NCBI GenBank assembly: GCA_002238555.1
Contig: MPMO01000015.1
Location: 1-64,000 of the forward strand
Length of the DNA stretch: 64,000 nt
From: Caldilineaceae bacterium bin34
GTDB lineage: Bacteria > Chloroflexota > Anaerolineae > Caldilineales > Caldilineaceae
Direction: 5' to 3'
The position numbers were made by a program, and so were the translations under genes. Positions 18,647 through 28,600 of this stretch are shown piece by piece. The notes beneath the pieces were generated by a model. It did not search any database and was not told where the DNA came from. It saw only the letters and a program-made list of their open reading frames with translations. Position 1 is the first letter of the stretch. Every line of letters begins with the position of its first letter.

Positions 18647-20953
18647 ATGCCTTCGATGCCCTTCCCGCTGCCGGACCCCGGCGCTGTCGCCCAGGAGCTG
18701 GCGCTGCTTGCGCGCACCGGAGACCATCCACTGTTCGCTGCGGTTGGCGACCGTTGCGGACGGGAGCCGGCATCCCGTTCCCTGTGGCATCGGTTCATTG
18801 CCCAGCCGGGCAGCCAAATGGCTGCGTTGGCCACGTGGCTGCAGGCCGAATTGGACCGCCATCCCGGCTTTGCACGCGACATGGCATCGCTTTGGCACCA
18901 GTGGCAGCTCAAGCAGGGACGGCTCCCCAGTCCCGCGCATCCCACCCCGGCCCTGCCCGCGGGCACCCGCAGCCGGGATCGCGACCACGGATCCGCCATG
19001 CCGCTCCTCCATGCCCTGCCGACCGGGATCCGGAATCTGTGGACAGTCGGCGTTGGACCGGAGATCACCGACTCCCTCGTGGCATTTGTCACGCGGGAGC
19101 ATAGGGAACAGGAGCTTCCCGCACGCGGCCGCATTCTGGCCGAACACATGGCGCACTACCTGCGGCTCTCGGGCCAACCCGACTCCGGTGACGATCAGAA
19201 TCCCCGCTACCATGACCGCCTCCTGCTCGACCTGCTGGAGGAGCACCTGGCCCTGGACACGGAAGCGCCGCGCGTGCGCAGCACGCGCAACGGCACACCA
19301 CCGCCCGTTCCCGAACCCGCCCCGGCCGCCAAGCAACCGCGGAAGAACACCCTGACCCGCCACGCGGAACTGGAGTGTCCCGACCGGGTCTGGATCGGCA
19401 CGCCCCTGGTGCCGATCATGGTCCGTCTCCTGGCGCCGGATCCCGATGATCCGGCCGCGCGCCTGGCCATGGAACTGCAGCCGGACCTGCCCATCCACAT
19501 CTGGCTGACGGCGCCGGGCTTCGACGTGCTGGGGTCCCAGCTGTACACCCTCTGGCTGGAACCCGACGCGCCGCGGCAGGAGATCACGTTCGAACTGCAA
19601 CCCCGAACGGCCGGCGCGGCCCACCTGATGGTGCAGTTCCTGCAGGAAGGAACTCCGCTCGGCTCGATCATGGCGCGCATCGAGATCGAGGAACAGGTCA
19701 CCACCACGGTCAAAAACCGCTTTGTGCGGGCCGACCACCTCGCGGTCGGGGACAAGCCCGAGTCTCCGGATCTGACCCTCTTCGTACACTACGACACGAT
19801 GCAGGCCCAGCCCCGACTGCTCTTCAACCTGTACCGGGACGGCCAACTGTCGGAAAGCTGGCCGCCCGCCGTCCTGCACGCGGACACCCGCAGCTACCAC
19901 GCCGAGATCTACCAGCGGCTGTCGGACCTGACCGATGTGTTCGACCTCCAGCGGGACAGTCCCGACACCATGGAGGCGGTGGACCGTCAGTTGCGCAGCC
20001 TGGGCCAAAGCCTGTGGAACGACCTGATTCCCGATGGCCTGCAGCAGTTGTACGCCCTGGAACGGGCGGAATGGCACGGCCGTTCCTTGCTCGTGGTGAC
20101 CGACGAGCCCCACATCCCCTGGGAACTGATGTGGCCCTACGGCTACCAGGGTGAAAGCTGGGAGGACGAACAGCCCTGGTGCATGTCCATGCGCATGACC
20201 CGCTGGCTTCACCAGGACGGCGAAGGCGCGGGCCTCCACGGACCGCCGTCCCAACTGGAGATCGAGCGCTTTGCCTTCGCAGGGCCGAGCGACATGTCCC
20301 TGGCGGCGATCGAAACAGAGGGGCAACAGTTGCGGACCCTCATGCAAACAGCCGGCATCGCGGAGGCGGGCCCGGACCTCGGTTCACTCGCCCGTATTCA
20401 GGCATTGCTCGAGAGCGGAGACTACGACTGGCTGCACCTGGCATCCCACGGGGAATTCTCGGCCGAGCGGCCGGACACGGAGTCGGCCATCCTGCTGGAG
20501 GGCGGAGAAGCCCTGGCGCCCGACGCGTTGATTGGGCCCCAGGTACAGGGACACATCTTCCGGCAGCGGCCGTCGTTCGTGCTCAACGCCTGCCATGCCG
20601 GTCGCCAGGGCTGGGCCCTGACCCAGCTGGGCGGCTGGGTCAACAGACTGGTGGGTTCGGGCGCCGGTCTGTTTGTGGGCCCCTTGTGGACGGTTACGGA
20701 CAGCTCCGCCCAACTCTTTGCCGTTCAGTTCTATGAACGGCTGCTGGCCGGCAACACGGTGAGCGAGGCCCTGCACGCGGCCCGCAGGAAAATCCGGGAG
20801 CTGGGCGACCCCACCTGGCTGGCCTACAGTGCCTATGCCCATCCGAACGCGCGGCTGACGCGCACCGCCGGACCCGGATCAGGCCAAGGCCAGGCTCCTT
20901 TCATGGACGAGACCGACCGCAGCCTCCCCAACGGCGGCAATCTGGGCGCCTGA
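18647..20953 (+). CDS. CHAT-domain caspase-like protease
   Basis: A 768-aa protein if started at the ATG at 18647 (the frame is open from 18542). The C-terminal third is a CHAT (caspase HetF-associated with TPRs) peptidase domain. The catalytic His is in LHLASHGEFS (His601) and the catalytic Cys in FVLNACHAGRQG (Cys649), followed by GAGLFVGPLWTVTDSSA and a terminal helix. Upstream are a helical N-terminal domain (about 1-120), which could be an effector-associated adaptor, and a beta-sandwich-like segment with an Ile/Val-rich core (about 310-400). CHAT proteases act in programmed cell death and phage defence in several systems. Here the gene follows yhaO-yhaN on the same strand and lies a few kb from a CRISPR locus, so a defence role is possible but inferred. 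Its 3' end overlaps the convergent DapA-family gene by 75 bp. Confidence 0.8.
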   Translation: MPSMPFPLPDPGAVAQELALLARTGDHPLFAAVGDRCGREPASRSLWHRFIAQPGSQMAALATWLQAELDRHPGFARDMASLWHQWQLKQGRLPSPAHPTPALPAGTRSRDRDHGSAMPLLHALPTGIRNLWTVGVGPEITDSLVAFVTREHREQELPARGRILAEHMAHYLRLSGQPDSGDDQNPRYHDRLLLDLLEEHLALDTEAPRVRSTRNGTPPPVPEPAPAAKQPRKNTLTRHAELECPDRVWIGTPLVPIMVRLLAPDPDDPAARLAMELQPDLPIHIWLTAPGFDVLGSQLYTLWLEPDAPRQEITFELQPRTAGAAHLMVQFLQEGTPLGSIMARIEIEEQVTTTVKNRFVRADHLAVGDKPESPDLTLFVHYDTMQAQPRLLFNLYRDGQLSESWPPAVLHADTRSYHAEIYQRLSDLTDVFDLQRDSPDTMEAVDRQLRSLGQSLWNDLIPDGLQQLYALERAEWHGRSLLVVTDEPHIPWELMWPYGYQGESWEDEQPWCMSMRMTRWLHQDGEGAGLHGPPSQLEIERFAFAGPSDMSLAAIETEGQQLRTLMQTAGIAEAGPDLGSLARIQALLESGDYDWLHLASHGEFSAERPDTESAILLEGGEALAPDALIGPQVQGHIFRQRPSFVLNACHAGRQGWALTQLGGWVNRLVGSGAGLFVGPLWTVTDSSAQLFAVQFYERLLAGNTVSEALHAARRKIRELGDPTWLAYSAYAHPNARLTRTAGPGSGQGQAPFMDETDRSLPNGGNLGA

Positions 20954-21826
20954 AGCCGGAGACATCGGCGAACGGGGGAGGCCCCCGTCGCGGCCCTGCA
21001 GTGCCATCGCAGCCCTTACGGCGGCCGGCAGGGTGTCGCCCTCCATGGCATTCCCAAGCGGCAGCACCCGGGGGTGCTCGCCCTCGATGCCATTCCAAAG
21101 CGGCAGCAGCCGGTGGTGCAAGGCCAGAGCCAACTCGTGGTCGCCGGCCCGGACCGCATCCCACAGAGCCACGCAGGTGGCCGGGGCGGCGGAGAGGATG
21201 GCGGCAATGGCGCCTTGGGCTCCCAGGCAGAAGGACGGATACAGCAAGGCGTCGACCGCGGACAGGATGGTGTCTTCCGGATCCGCCAGCATCAGCAGAT
21301 CCGCCAGCAGCTTCATGTCGCCCGCGCTCTGCTTGACCCCCTGCACCGCGGGCACCTCGCGCATGATGCGCGTCAGAAGCTGCGGCGACAGGTAGATGTG
21401 CGGCACCACGTTGTAAATCAGGATCGGGATATCCACGACCTCGGCCATCGAGGCAAAGTGGCGGAGGTGCATGTCGTCGGTCGGCTTGAACAGATAGTGC
21501 ACCGGCGTAACTTGCAGGGCGGCCACGTCCAGATCCGCCAACAGCCGCACGCGATTGCAGGCCTGCCGCGTGCTGTCCACAATGACCCCGGCGATGACGG
21601 GTACGCGGCCCGCCGCGGCCTCGACGGCCGTCCCAACCGCCGTGCGCAGTTCCTCGTCGGTCAGGGTGTGGCCTTCCCCGGTACTGCCGCCCACGGCCAG
21701 TCCGTGAACCCCGGCGCCTTCGATCAGGTACTCCACGTCGGCGGCCAGCGCCGCCGCATCCAGCTCTTCCCGGTCATCGAAGGGGGTGACCATGGGCGGG
21801 ATGATGCCAAACAGGTCTTCAATCAT
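20879..21826 (-). CDS. DapA-family aldolase/lyase (dihydrodipicolinate synthase-like)
   Basis: A 315-aa class I aldolase of the DHDPS/N-acetylneuraminate lyase family. Visible motifs are GIIPPMVTPFDD, the substrate loop AVGGSTGEGHTLTDEE, the proton-relay Tyr in ILIYNVVPH, and the Schiff-base Lys in GVKQSAGD. The family makes dihydrodipicolinate for lysine synthesis or cleaves keto-sugar acids. The residues seen do not separate these, and there is no lysine operon around it, so dapA itself is not asserted. The ATG at 21826 begins the conserved barrel; the upstream extension is Pro/Cys-rich and unsupported. It ends inside the convergent CHAT gene. Confidence 0.82.
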   Translation of the reverse strand: MIEDLFGIIPPMVTPFDDREELDAAALAADVEYLIEGAGVHGLAVGGSTGEGHTLTDEELRTAVGTAVEAAAGRVPVIAGVIVDSTRQACNRVRLLADLDVAALQVTPVHYLFKPTDDMHLRHFASMAEVVDIPILIYNVVPHIYLSPQLLTRIMREVPAVQGVKQSAGDMKLLADLLMLADPEDTILSAVDALLYPSFCLGAQGAIAAILSAAPATCVALWDAVRAGDHELALALHHRLLPLWNGIEGEHPRVLPLGNAMEGDTLPAAVRAAMALQGRDGGLPRSPMSPASGAQIAAVGEAAVGLVHERSLALA

Positions 21827-21942
21827 GGTGGCGGTGTCCGATGGTTGACAAGGTTTGGGGTTGGGGCAGGCCGTTATCAGGCGTTTAGGAGGGGGCTTAT
21901 ATAGATGAGTTGACAACAAGGGATCAAGACCGTGCGGCAGGC

Positions 21943-21975
21943 ATGGGCACTGTTTCAATCTCGTTGATATTGGTT
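21943..21975. repeat. Copy 1 of a perfect 33-bp direct repeat
   Basis: Identical in sequence and orientation to 37657-37689. It begins ATGGGCACTG, contains TTTCAATCTCGTTGAT and ends ATTGGTT. This copy lies upstream of the DapA-family gene with no transposase beside it. The other copy abuts the left end of an insertion sequence next to the cas operon. The pair encloses 15.7 kb including lexA, the ligase-like gene, the CRISPR array and all cas genes. Confidence 0.9.
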
Positions 21976-22140
21976 CCAGGCCGTCCTCGGCATGTTCCGT
22001 GCGCGGGCAGCAGGTTTGATTCGCCGGTCTCAGGCCATGTCATGTGCCATCAGCTGAGGCGGGGGTAGGCAGGGGACGGAACACGGGAAGGTGCCGATAC
22101 AGCGACCTGAGCAAAATCAACGAAACTGAAACAGGGCCAA

Positions 22141-22183
22141 AGTTTGAAACTCTGTTAGGAATATCCGGTTGTTGTCGTATAAT
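22141..22183 (+). promoter_or_regulatory. lexA promoter with candidate operator
   Basis: A consensus -10 TATAAT (22178-22183) lies 17 bp downstream of a weak -35 TTAGGA (22155-22160). Just upstream is AGTTTGAAACT (22141-22151), five-base arms around one central base, a plausible LexA or other repressor half-site pair. The lexA start codon is 45 bp downstream, leaving room for a short leader. Confidence 0.5.
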
Positions 22184-22227
22184 CAAAGTTGTTGCAAACC
22201 GCACAGGTTCCGATCAGGAGCATAGCA

Positions 22228-22932
22228 ATGCCACGCACAGGTAAACGCGGAAAGTACAAACTGCGTGAACTGACAGATCGCCAACGCAAGATGTTTCAGT
22301 TCATTCACGAATACATTGCGCAAAGGCAATATCCCCCGTCCATCCGGGAGATTTGCGACGCAATCGGCGTGCCCAGCTCCTCCGTGGTCAACTACAACCT
22401 TGGCAAGTTGGTTGAGCACGGTCTCATTTCCAGGGAACGGCATGCCAGCCGCGCCATCAAACTCAACTACTCCAAGGCGGAGGAGAAGGGATTTGATATT
22501 GAGGAAACGGATCGGCAGAACCACCAGATGGTGCCCGTGCTGGGCAACATCGTCGCCAGCAATCCGGTGGATGTGGGCGAAACCCGCACCTGGCTGACCG
22601 CGGACGAACACGTTCACGTGTCCCAGGAGATGATTGGATACCGCGCCAATGTTTACGCCTTGCGCGTCCAGGGCGATTCCATGATCGACTCCGGGATTCT
22701 CGACAACGACATTGTCGTCATGTCCCAGGAAGAGTCGTTCCGCAACGGAGACTTGGTGGCTGCCTGGATCGCGGACGACAACGCCATGACCCTGAAGCAG
22801 TTCTACCGGGAAGGGGAGTTGGTGGTTTTGCGGCCGTCCAGTCCCAACCACATGCACCAGCCCGTCCGACGCCATGCATCGCAGGTGGAGATCCAAGGCA
22901 AGGTTCTCGCGGTTCTGCGCAGCCTCGGCTGA
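22228..22932 (+). CDS. lexA: LexA SOS repressor
   Basis: A 234-aa repressor with an N-terminal winged helix (LTDRQRKMFQFIHEYI, YPPSIREICDAIGVPSSS) and a C-terminal S24 autopeptidase. The catalytic Ser is in GDSMIDSG (Ser151) and the general-base Lys in TLKQFY (Lys190). LexA represses DNA-damage genes and cleaves itself when RecA filaments form. The self-cleavage site, normally Ala-Gly, reads Ala110-Ser111 here within GNIVASNPV. The ATG at 22228 follows CAGGAG at a good distance; an earlier in-frame TTG (22189) adds 13 non-conserved residues. The gene stands alone and is followed by a short gap to the ligase-like gene. Confidence 0.92.
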   Translation: MPRTGKRGKYKLRELTDRQRKMFQFIHEYIAQRQYPPSIREICDAIGVPSSSVVNYNLGKLVEHGLISRERHASRAIKLNYSKAEEKGFDIEETDRQNHQMVPVLGNIVASNPVDVGETRTWLTADEHVHVSQEMIGYRANVYALRVQGDSMIDSGILDNDIVVMSQEESFRNGDLVAAWIADDNAMTLKQFYREGELVVLRPSSPNHMHQPVRRHASQVEIQGKVLAVLRSLG

Positions 22933-23061
22933 CCTCGACGCCCATCCAATGCGGTCGTTTGCGGCGTTTGCGACCGCCAACGTCTTCGGCCAAGCCTGCC
23001 GACACAAACGCAGGCTTGGCCTTCCCAATCCCACCCCTGACTCCGAAGCCGTTCGGCCGAC

Positions 23062-25194
23062 GTGTTTACGCGACCCAAGCCGCGGGCCGGCCTTGCAACG
23101 GCGATCGGAGCGGCTTGTCTGTTGGCCGGCTTGATTTGGCTGGCATGGTCAGGCTCCCGTGCGGTCACAGTCAACCTGCCTTTCGACAGATTGGATTCGA
23201 TCTCAGACACGCTGAGCTCCGGGACCGCAGTGTCGGCTCTCGGTCCCGCGCTGGCCGGTACGGTCTGTCGTTCTGTCAAACCGGGCACCGCCCCGGCAAG
23301 TCCGCCATGCCGGCCGCACGACGTACTGGAAGTTGATTTCACCTGGGAGGGAACCGAACTGTGGCTGGCACTGGACAGGGCGGATGTGCCGGCAGGTCTG
23401 CGCCTGATCGTTGACCAAACGCCTGCCAGCGAACTGCGCCGGTTCCTGGATCCGAAGCTCCTTCTGGGCACAATGCCGTTGCTCTCGCCTTGGGAGCACC
23501 CGCGGATGCGGCCCGAAACGGAATGGATCCTGGCACACCGGAGTGCCCATTCCGGGGTTCACACCGCATCCCTGACTGTTTGGCAGGCTCCCTGGGTGGA
23601 TGAGACGTTTCAATTAGAGGATTTCCTGTCGGGTGCGGCTTCCGATCCGGAACCTGCCCGGGGGTGGCCGACATGGCCGGGGGCCGCCCTGTCGTTGTTG
23701 GGTTTGGCCGGCTGGACACTTGCGCCCTGGAGGCCCTTGGCTCCTGCCTGGCGGAAGTCCGCGACGACACTGGCAAACCTGGGGATTAAGACTGTCTTGA
23801 CGAAGACGCTTCCCTCGTCCCCGGCGGTTCAGGGGACGCTTGCCGCAGTGGCTGCGGCAGGTGTCGCGGTCGGCACGGTAAGCGACGCCTGGTGGCTAAC
23901 CGTGCCGGGATTGGCCCTGTTGGGCCTCTTGGGGACAAGGCAGCCAGTTCTGTGGCTGGGACTGACGCTGGCCGGTCTTCCCTTCCACCTCCACCCCTTG
24001 CCGCTGGCACCGGGCATTGCCCTGAATCTGGTCGAAATCGGCACCTGGGGCGGTTTCGCCGTTACACTGGTCCATGTTCTGGTCTTCAAGCCGATGGACC
24101 GGGTATATCCGTTTCAGCCATGCATGAGATGGGTGGTCCGGTTGCTGTTCCTGGCAATCGGCCTCGCTCTGGTTGCGGCCTTGGCCGCGGACTACCTTCC
24201 GCAGGCGATCCGCGAGTGGCGCACTATTTTCCTCGCCGGAGGGGTGTTCCTGGCCTCGTTGCTCCTGCTCCTTCAACACACCCCGGATCCCGAGCGCACA
24301 GCGTACAACCTCATGGGCCTGTGGATGGCAGGGGCCGTCGCGATTTCGCTGTTCAGCATCGTCGCCTGGACCCAAGGCATTCAGGTGACGGACGTTGAGG
24401 GTGTCAGGCGGGCACGGGGGCTGTTCGGCTCTCCCAACAACCTGGCCCTGTACTTGGAACGATGCGTGCTGGTGGCCCTCGTCATGCTTGGGTTTGCGGA
24501 GTCGTGGAAACAACGATTGGCTTGGGGGTTGTCCGCGGCCCTGACCGCAGGAACGGTTCTCCTCACGTTCAGCAAGGGTGCACTGTTCCTAGGGTTGCCC
24601 GCAGGCGGCCTGACGATCCTGCTGGCAACCATCGCCGTGAGTCGACGCTGGCCACAGGCCAAGTCGTTCATCTGGATTTTGGCGGGGACTGCGGCAGTGG
24701 GACTAGCGGTGCTAGTCCCCTTCCTTGACACTCCGCGGATGTCGGGTGTTTTGAACTGGCGTGAAAGCTTTACATCAGTGGTTCGCGTCCACCTTTGGCG
24801 CAGCGCACTGGCCATATTCGCGGATCACTGGTGGTCGGGCGTTGGGCCCGACAATTTTCTTTACTGGTACCGCGGATTCCACATTGCGCCCGCGGTATGG
24901 AACGAACCCGGCCTGAATCATCCGCACAACATCGTTCTGGACCTGCTGACCCGTCTGGGCCTGCCGGGCTTCCTGACCGGTTTGGCCTTGGCGCGGGTGG
25001 CCGCGGGCGGACTTCTGCGGCAGTTGTTGTCCGCGCGACCCCGCCCGATTGCCTTGGGCGCGCTGGGCGCTTCCGCCGCGGGCATCGCGCACGGCATGGT
25101 AGATGCCAGCTACGCGTTGCCCGAACTGTGGCTGGTTTGGATCCTGCTGCTGACTATGGGATTGGTGCACCGACAGAGCGCAGAAGCAACCTGA
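23062..25194 (+). CDS. O-antigen ligase/polymerase-like membrane protein (Wzy_C family)
   Basis: A 710-aa integral membrane protein. After one N-terminal TM there is an extracytoplasmic beta-rich segment (about 40-210), then roughly 10-12 membrane helices. The Wzy_C signature is in the second half: GSPNNLALYLER, TFSKGALFLGLPAGG, the large periplasmic loop with WWSGVGPDNFLYWYRGF, and NHPHNIVLDLLTRLGLPGF. Proteins of this family transfer or polymerise undecaprenol-linked glycans outside the membrane; the acceptor is unknown. The start codon is a GTG at 23062. No other polysaccharide genes are adjacent. Confidence 0.75.
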   Translation: MFTRPKPRAGLATAIGAACLLAGLIWLAWSGSRAVTVNLPFDRLDSISDTLSSGTAVSALGPALAGTVCRSVKPGTAPASPPCRPHDVLEVDFTWEGTELWLALDRADVPAGLRLIVDQTPASELRRFLDPKLLLGTMPLLSPWEHPRMRPETEWILAHRSAHSGVHTASLTVWQAPWVDETFQLEDFLSGAASDPEPARGWPTWPGAALSLLGLAGWTLAPWRPLAPAWRKSATTLANLGIKTVLTKTLPSSPAVQGTLAAVAAAGVAVGTVSDAWWLTVPGLALLGLLGTRQPVLWLGLTLAGLPFHLHPLPLAPGIALNLVEIGTWGGFAVTLVHVLVFKPMDRVYPFQPCMRWVVRLLFLAIGLALVAALAADYLPQAIREWRTIFLAGGVFLASLLLLLQHTPDPERTAYNLMGLWMAGAVAISLFSIVAWTQGIQVTDVEGVRRARGLFGSPNNLALYLERCVLVALVMLGFAESWKQRLAWGLSAALTAGTVLLTFSKGALFLGLPAGGLTILLATIAVSRRWPQAKSFIWILAGTAAVGLAVLVPFLDTPRMSGVLNWRESFTSVVRVHLWRSALAIFADHWWSGVGPDNFLYWYRGFHIAPAVWNEPGLNHPHNIVLDLLTRLGLPGFLTGLALARVAAGGLLRQLLSARPRPIALGALGASAAGIAHGMVDASYALPELWLVWILLLTMGLVHRQSAEAT

Positions 25195-25224
25195 GGGACA
25201 GGACGACTGCATATATGCTCGCAT

Positions 25225-25500
25225 AAAGTCGAGCCAAATAGGTTTGGGCTTGAGACCAGCCAGCCGACACAGGCAGTCCTGGTTCCAAGCTGCTGCCAGC
25301 CGCTTGTTGGCGATGCCTACTTTGAGGGACGGGTCCTACGACAGCAGGTTGTAGGCGATGGTCTGGGGATGGTCTGGGGATGACCATGTTGTGAACCGCG
25401 TAGCCCGTGCGAATGCGGATGTCGTCCTCACCAAAGACGACATCCAGTACCCTGCGGTGTTCGTATTCGATGCCCGGTGACGGCGCACCGCTTGCAACAG
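25225..25500 (-). pseudogene. ISAs1-family transposase, C-terminal relic
   Basis: Minus-strand fragments match the C-terminal end of ISAs1 (DDE_Tnp) transposases in successive frames: VLDVVFGEDDIRIRTGYAV, then TIAYNLLS, then after an in-frame TAG, KVGIANKRLAAAWNQDCLCR. An 11-bp tandem duplication (units 25360-25370 and 25371-25381) explains one frame change. The rest of the element is missing. It lies about 190 bp from the leader-distal end of the CRISPR array. Confidence 0.75.
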
Positions 25501-25693
25501 GGGCTTGGCCTTGGGGGCAGGCGGAAATGAAGCAGCAAACATTCATCTCGACCCGGCAACCACAGCAACGTCCGTATTTGACCCAGATCAGACTGGCCAG
25601 ATCGCACCACTCGCGGTCAGGGTCGAGAAGTTTAGGGGGAGGTGAACCACCAACAGAAGTTGTTGGGCAGTTGAAAGGGCGCGGGCTTTTGTG

Positions 25694-28600
25694 CGCTCAA
25701 CGAAGTCTGGGGTATGAACCCCAGAGACAGCGTCGACACTGGTGTGGAGTGCCTGACCATGGGCCCCGCTCAACGAAGTCTGAGGTATGAACCCCAGAGA
25801 CAGCGATCCCCACAAACACACCATGTCGGTCGAACGACCGCTCAACGAAGTCTGGGGTATGAACCCCAGAGACAGGAGGTGCCGTCAATGACAGTGACAG
25901 TGTAGGCGATCACTCAACGAAGTCTGGGGTATGAACCCCAGAGACAGCCGCCGGTGGGCTGCAGCCCTGATCACTGCGAAGATCGCTCAACGAAGTCTGG
26001 GGTATGAACCCCAGAGACAGTCGCACCGGGCCGAAATCTTGGGCGCCAGGTTCTCCGCTCAACGAAGTCTGGGGTATGAACCCCAGAGACAGGAGTACCT
26101 GCAGCTGCTTCATCGGATGCTCAAGGACGCTCAACGAAGTCTGGGGTATGAACCCCAGAGACAGGCGCGTCTCGTTCGTGTCCACTGGCGGGGTCTCCCG
26201 CTCAACGAAGTCTGGGGTATGAACCCCAGAGACAGATGAGTGCCCCGGCGGCTGTCTGGGCCATGTCCACGCTCAACGAAGTCTGGGGTATGAACCCCAG
26301 AGACAGGTCGCAGCGGTACACGGCTTCGCCCTGCCCACGCCCGCTCAACGAAGTCTGGGGTATGAACCCCAGAGACAGTCGGGATCTGAACTTCGTACAT
26401 GGGGTCCGACTGCGCTCAACGAAGTCTGGGGTATGAACCCCAGAGACAGATGTCCTCCCAGCACGGCATGGGCCGTTCAGTGCCCAACGCTCAACGAAGT
26501 CTGGGGTATGAACCCCAGAGACAGCCGGCGACGGTCATGTCGTGCATCACCGGAACCCGCAGCGCTCAACGAAGTCTGGGGTATGAACCCCAGAGACAGT
26601 GAGACCACGCTACAGCTTCCGTCCAACTATACCGACGCTCAACGAAGTCTGGGGTATGAACCCCAGAGACAGGCGCGCCGCGGTCCAGGACCAGGTGCAC
26701 GTCCACCGCTCAACGAAGTCTGGGGTATGAACCCCAGAGACAGCAGCTTGGCGTCGCCGCGGGCGGCTCCGTCGTGCGTCGCTCAACGAAGTCTGGGGTA
26801 TGAACCCCAGAGACAGGCGCGCCGCGGTCCAGGACCAGGTGCACGTCCACCGCTCAACGAAGTCTGGGGTATGAACCCCAGAGACAGTGGGAAGCGATGT
26901 CAATGTGGGGGCGCATCGTTACACGCTCAACGAAGTCTGGGGTATGAACCCCAGAGACAGGTCTGTACGCCGGTCATGGAAATCCCCTTTTACACCCGCT
27001 CAACGAAGTCTGGGGTATGAACCCCAGAGACAGGCGGGCGGGCCAATAGGACGGGTCACTGCCACCACGCTCAACGAAGTCTGGGGTATGAACCCCAGAG
27101 ACAGCAGCCGTGGAGCGCGGCGGTGAGTCAGTATCAGACTCCGCTCAACGAAGTCTGGGGTATGAACCCCAGAGACAGGGAGATCCCGTTCAACGCCCTG
27201 CGCGCACCTCTCGGCGCTCAACGAAGTCTGGGGTATGAACCCCAGAGACAGTAGGTCCGCGCCGCACTCAGGGCAGGGCTCAGGCTCGCTCAACGAAGTC
27301 TGGGGTATGAACCCCAGAGACAGCAGTGATTCGGTCAAGATGGAGTCATATGGTACAGGCGCTCAACGAAGTCTGGGGTATGAACCCCAGAGACAGTCGC
27401 GCCAGCTCTCCAGGACGGTCCGGACCTCGCCCGCTCAACGAAGTCTGGGGTATGAACCCCAGAGACAGTGATTTTTCCACATCGGTTTGTGGCAAAGTAC
27501 GCATCGCTCAACGAAGTCTGGGGTATGAACCCCAGAGACAGCTCGCGCTCGCGTTCCATGCGATCCGTGATATGGCCGCTCAACGAAGTCTGGGGTATGA
27601 ACCCCAGAGACAGGTGAACTGGTCAGCTGTGCCGTAGCTCATGACCGAGCGCTCAACGAAGTCTGGGGTATGAACCCCAGAGACAGAAGGATGGCAGTCA
27701 TTTTTGCCGCCGCTAGGAAGCCCCGCTCAACGAAGTCTGGGGTATGAACCCCAGAGACAGGCGCCCCTGCGATCCGACAGTCCCTCGCCGGTATCTGCGC
27801 TCAACGAAGTCTGGGGTATGAACCCCAGAGACAGCATCATTGAACTGATTCAGATGGTGTGGCAGCGCAACCGCTCAACGAAGTCTGGGGTATGAACCCC
27901 AGAGACAGGTGCGGGCACACACGGCTGAATGCCATGCCCTCGGAGCGGCGCTCAACGAAGTCTGGGGTATGAACCCCAGAGACAGGTGAACTGGTCAGCT
28001 GTGCCGTAGCTCATGACCGAGCGCTCAACGAAGTCTGGGGTATGAACCCCAGAGACAGCATCATTGAACTGATTCAGATGGTGTGGCAGCGCAACCGCTC
28101 AACGAAGTCTGGGGTATGAACCCCAGAGACAGCATCATTGAACTGATTCAGATGGTGTGGCAGCGCAACCGCTCAACGAAGTCTGGGGTATGAACCCCAG
28201 AGACAGGTGCGGGCACACACGGCTGAATGCCATGCCCTCGGAGCGGCGCTCAACGAAGTCTGGGGTATGAACCCCAGAGACAGGATCTGGCCGCGGCCAA
28301 GATCGAACGCCTGCACAAACGCTCAACGAAGTCTGGGGTATGAACCCCAGAGACAGGGTGTTGCCCAATGCCGCTTTGAATTCCTCCCATTTGCGCTCAA
28401 CGAAGTCTGGGGTATGAACCCCAGAGACAGAAGCTGCTGGGCACGGCGGAGGCGGACGGCACGCTGGACGCTCAACGAAGTCTGGGGTATGAACCCCAGA
28501 GACAGCCCCAGTGCCTTGGCAATGGCGGCACGAGCTCTCTCCGCTCAACGAAGTCTGGGGTATGAACCCCAGAGACAGCTTCAGGGCTTCCCGCCGGCGC

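Noticed and set aside
21943..21975. 33-bp repeat read as a solitary CRISPR repeat because of GATTGAAAC on the minus strand
   Set aside because: The identity extends 9 bp past that motif in both copies, no second repeat or spacer spacing is present, and it does not resemble the array's own repeat.
25694..25800. Left end of the array considered as the leader end
   Set aside because: Repeats 2 and 4 carry point changes here, the neighbouring DNA is a transposase relic, and cas2 is at the other end. All of these favour the right end as the leader.
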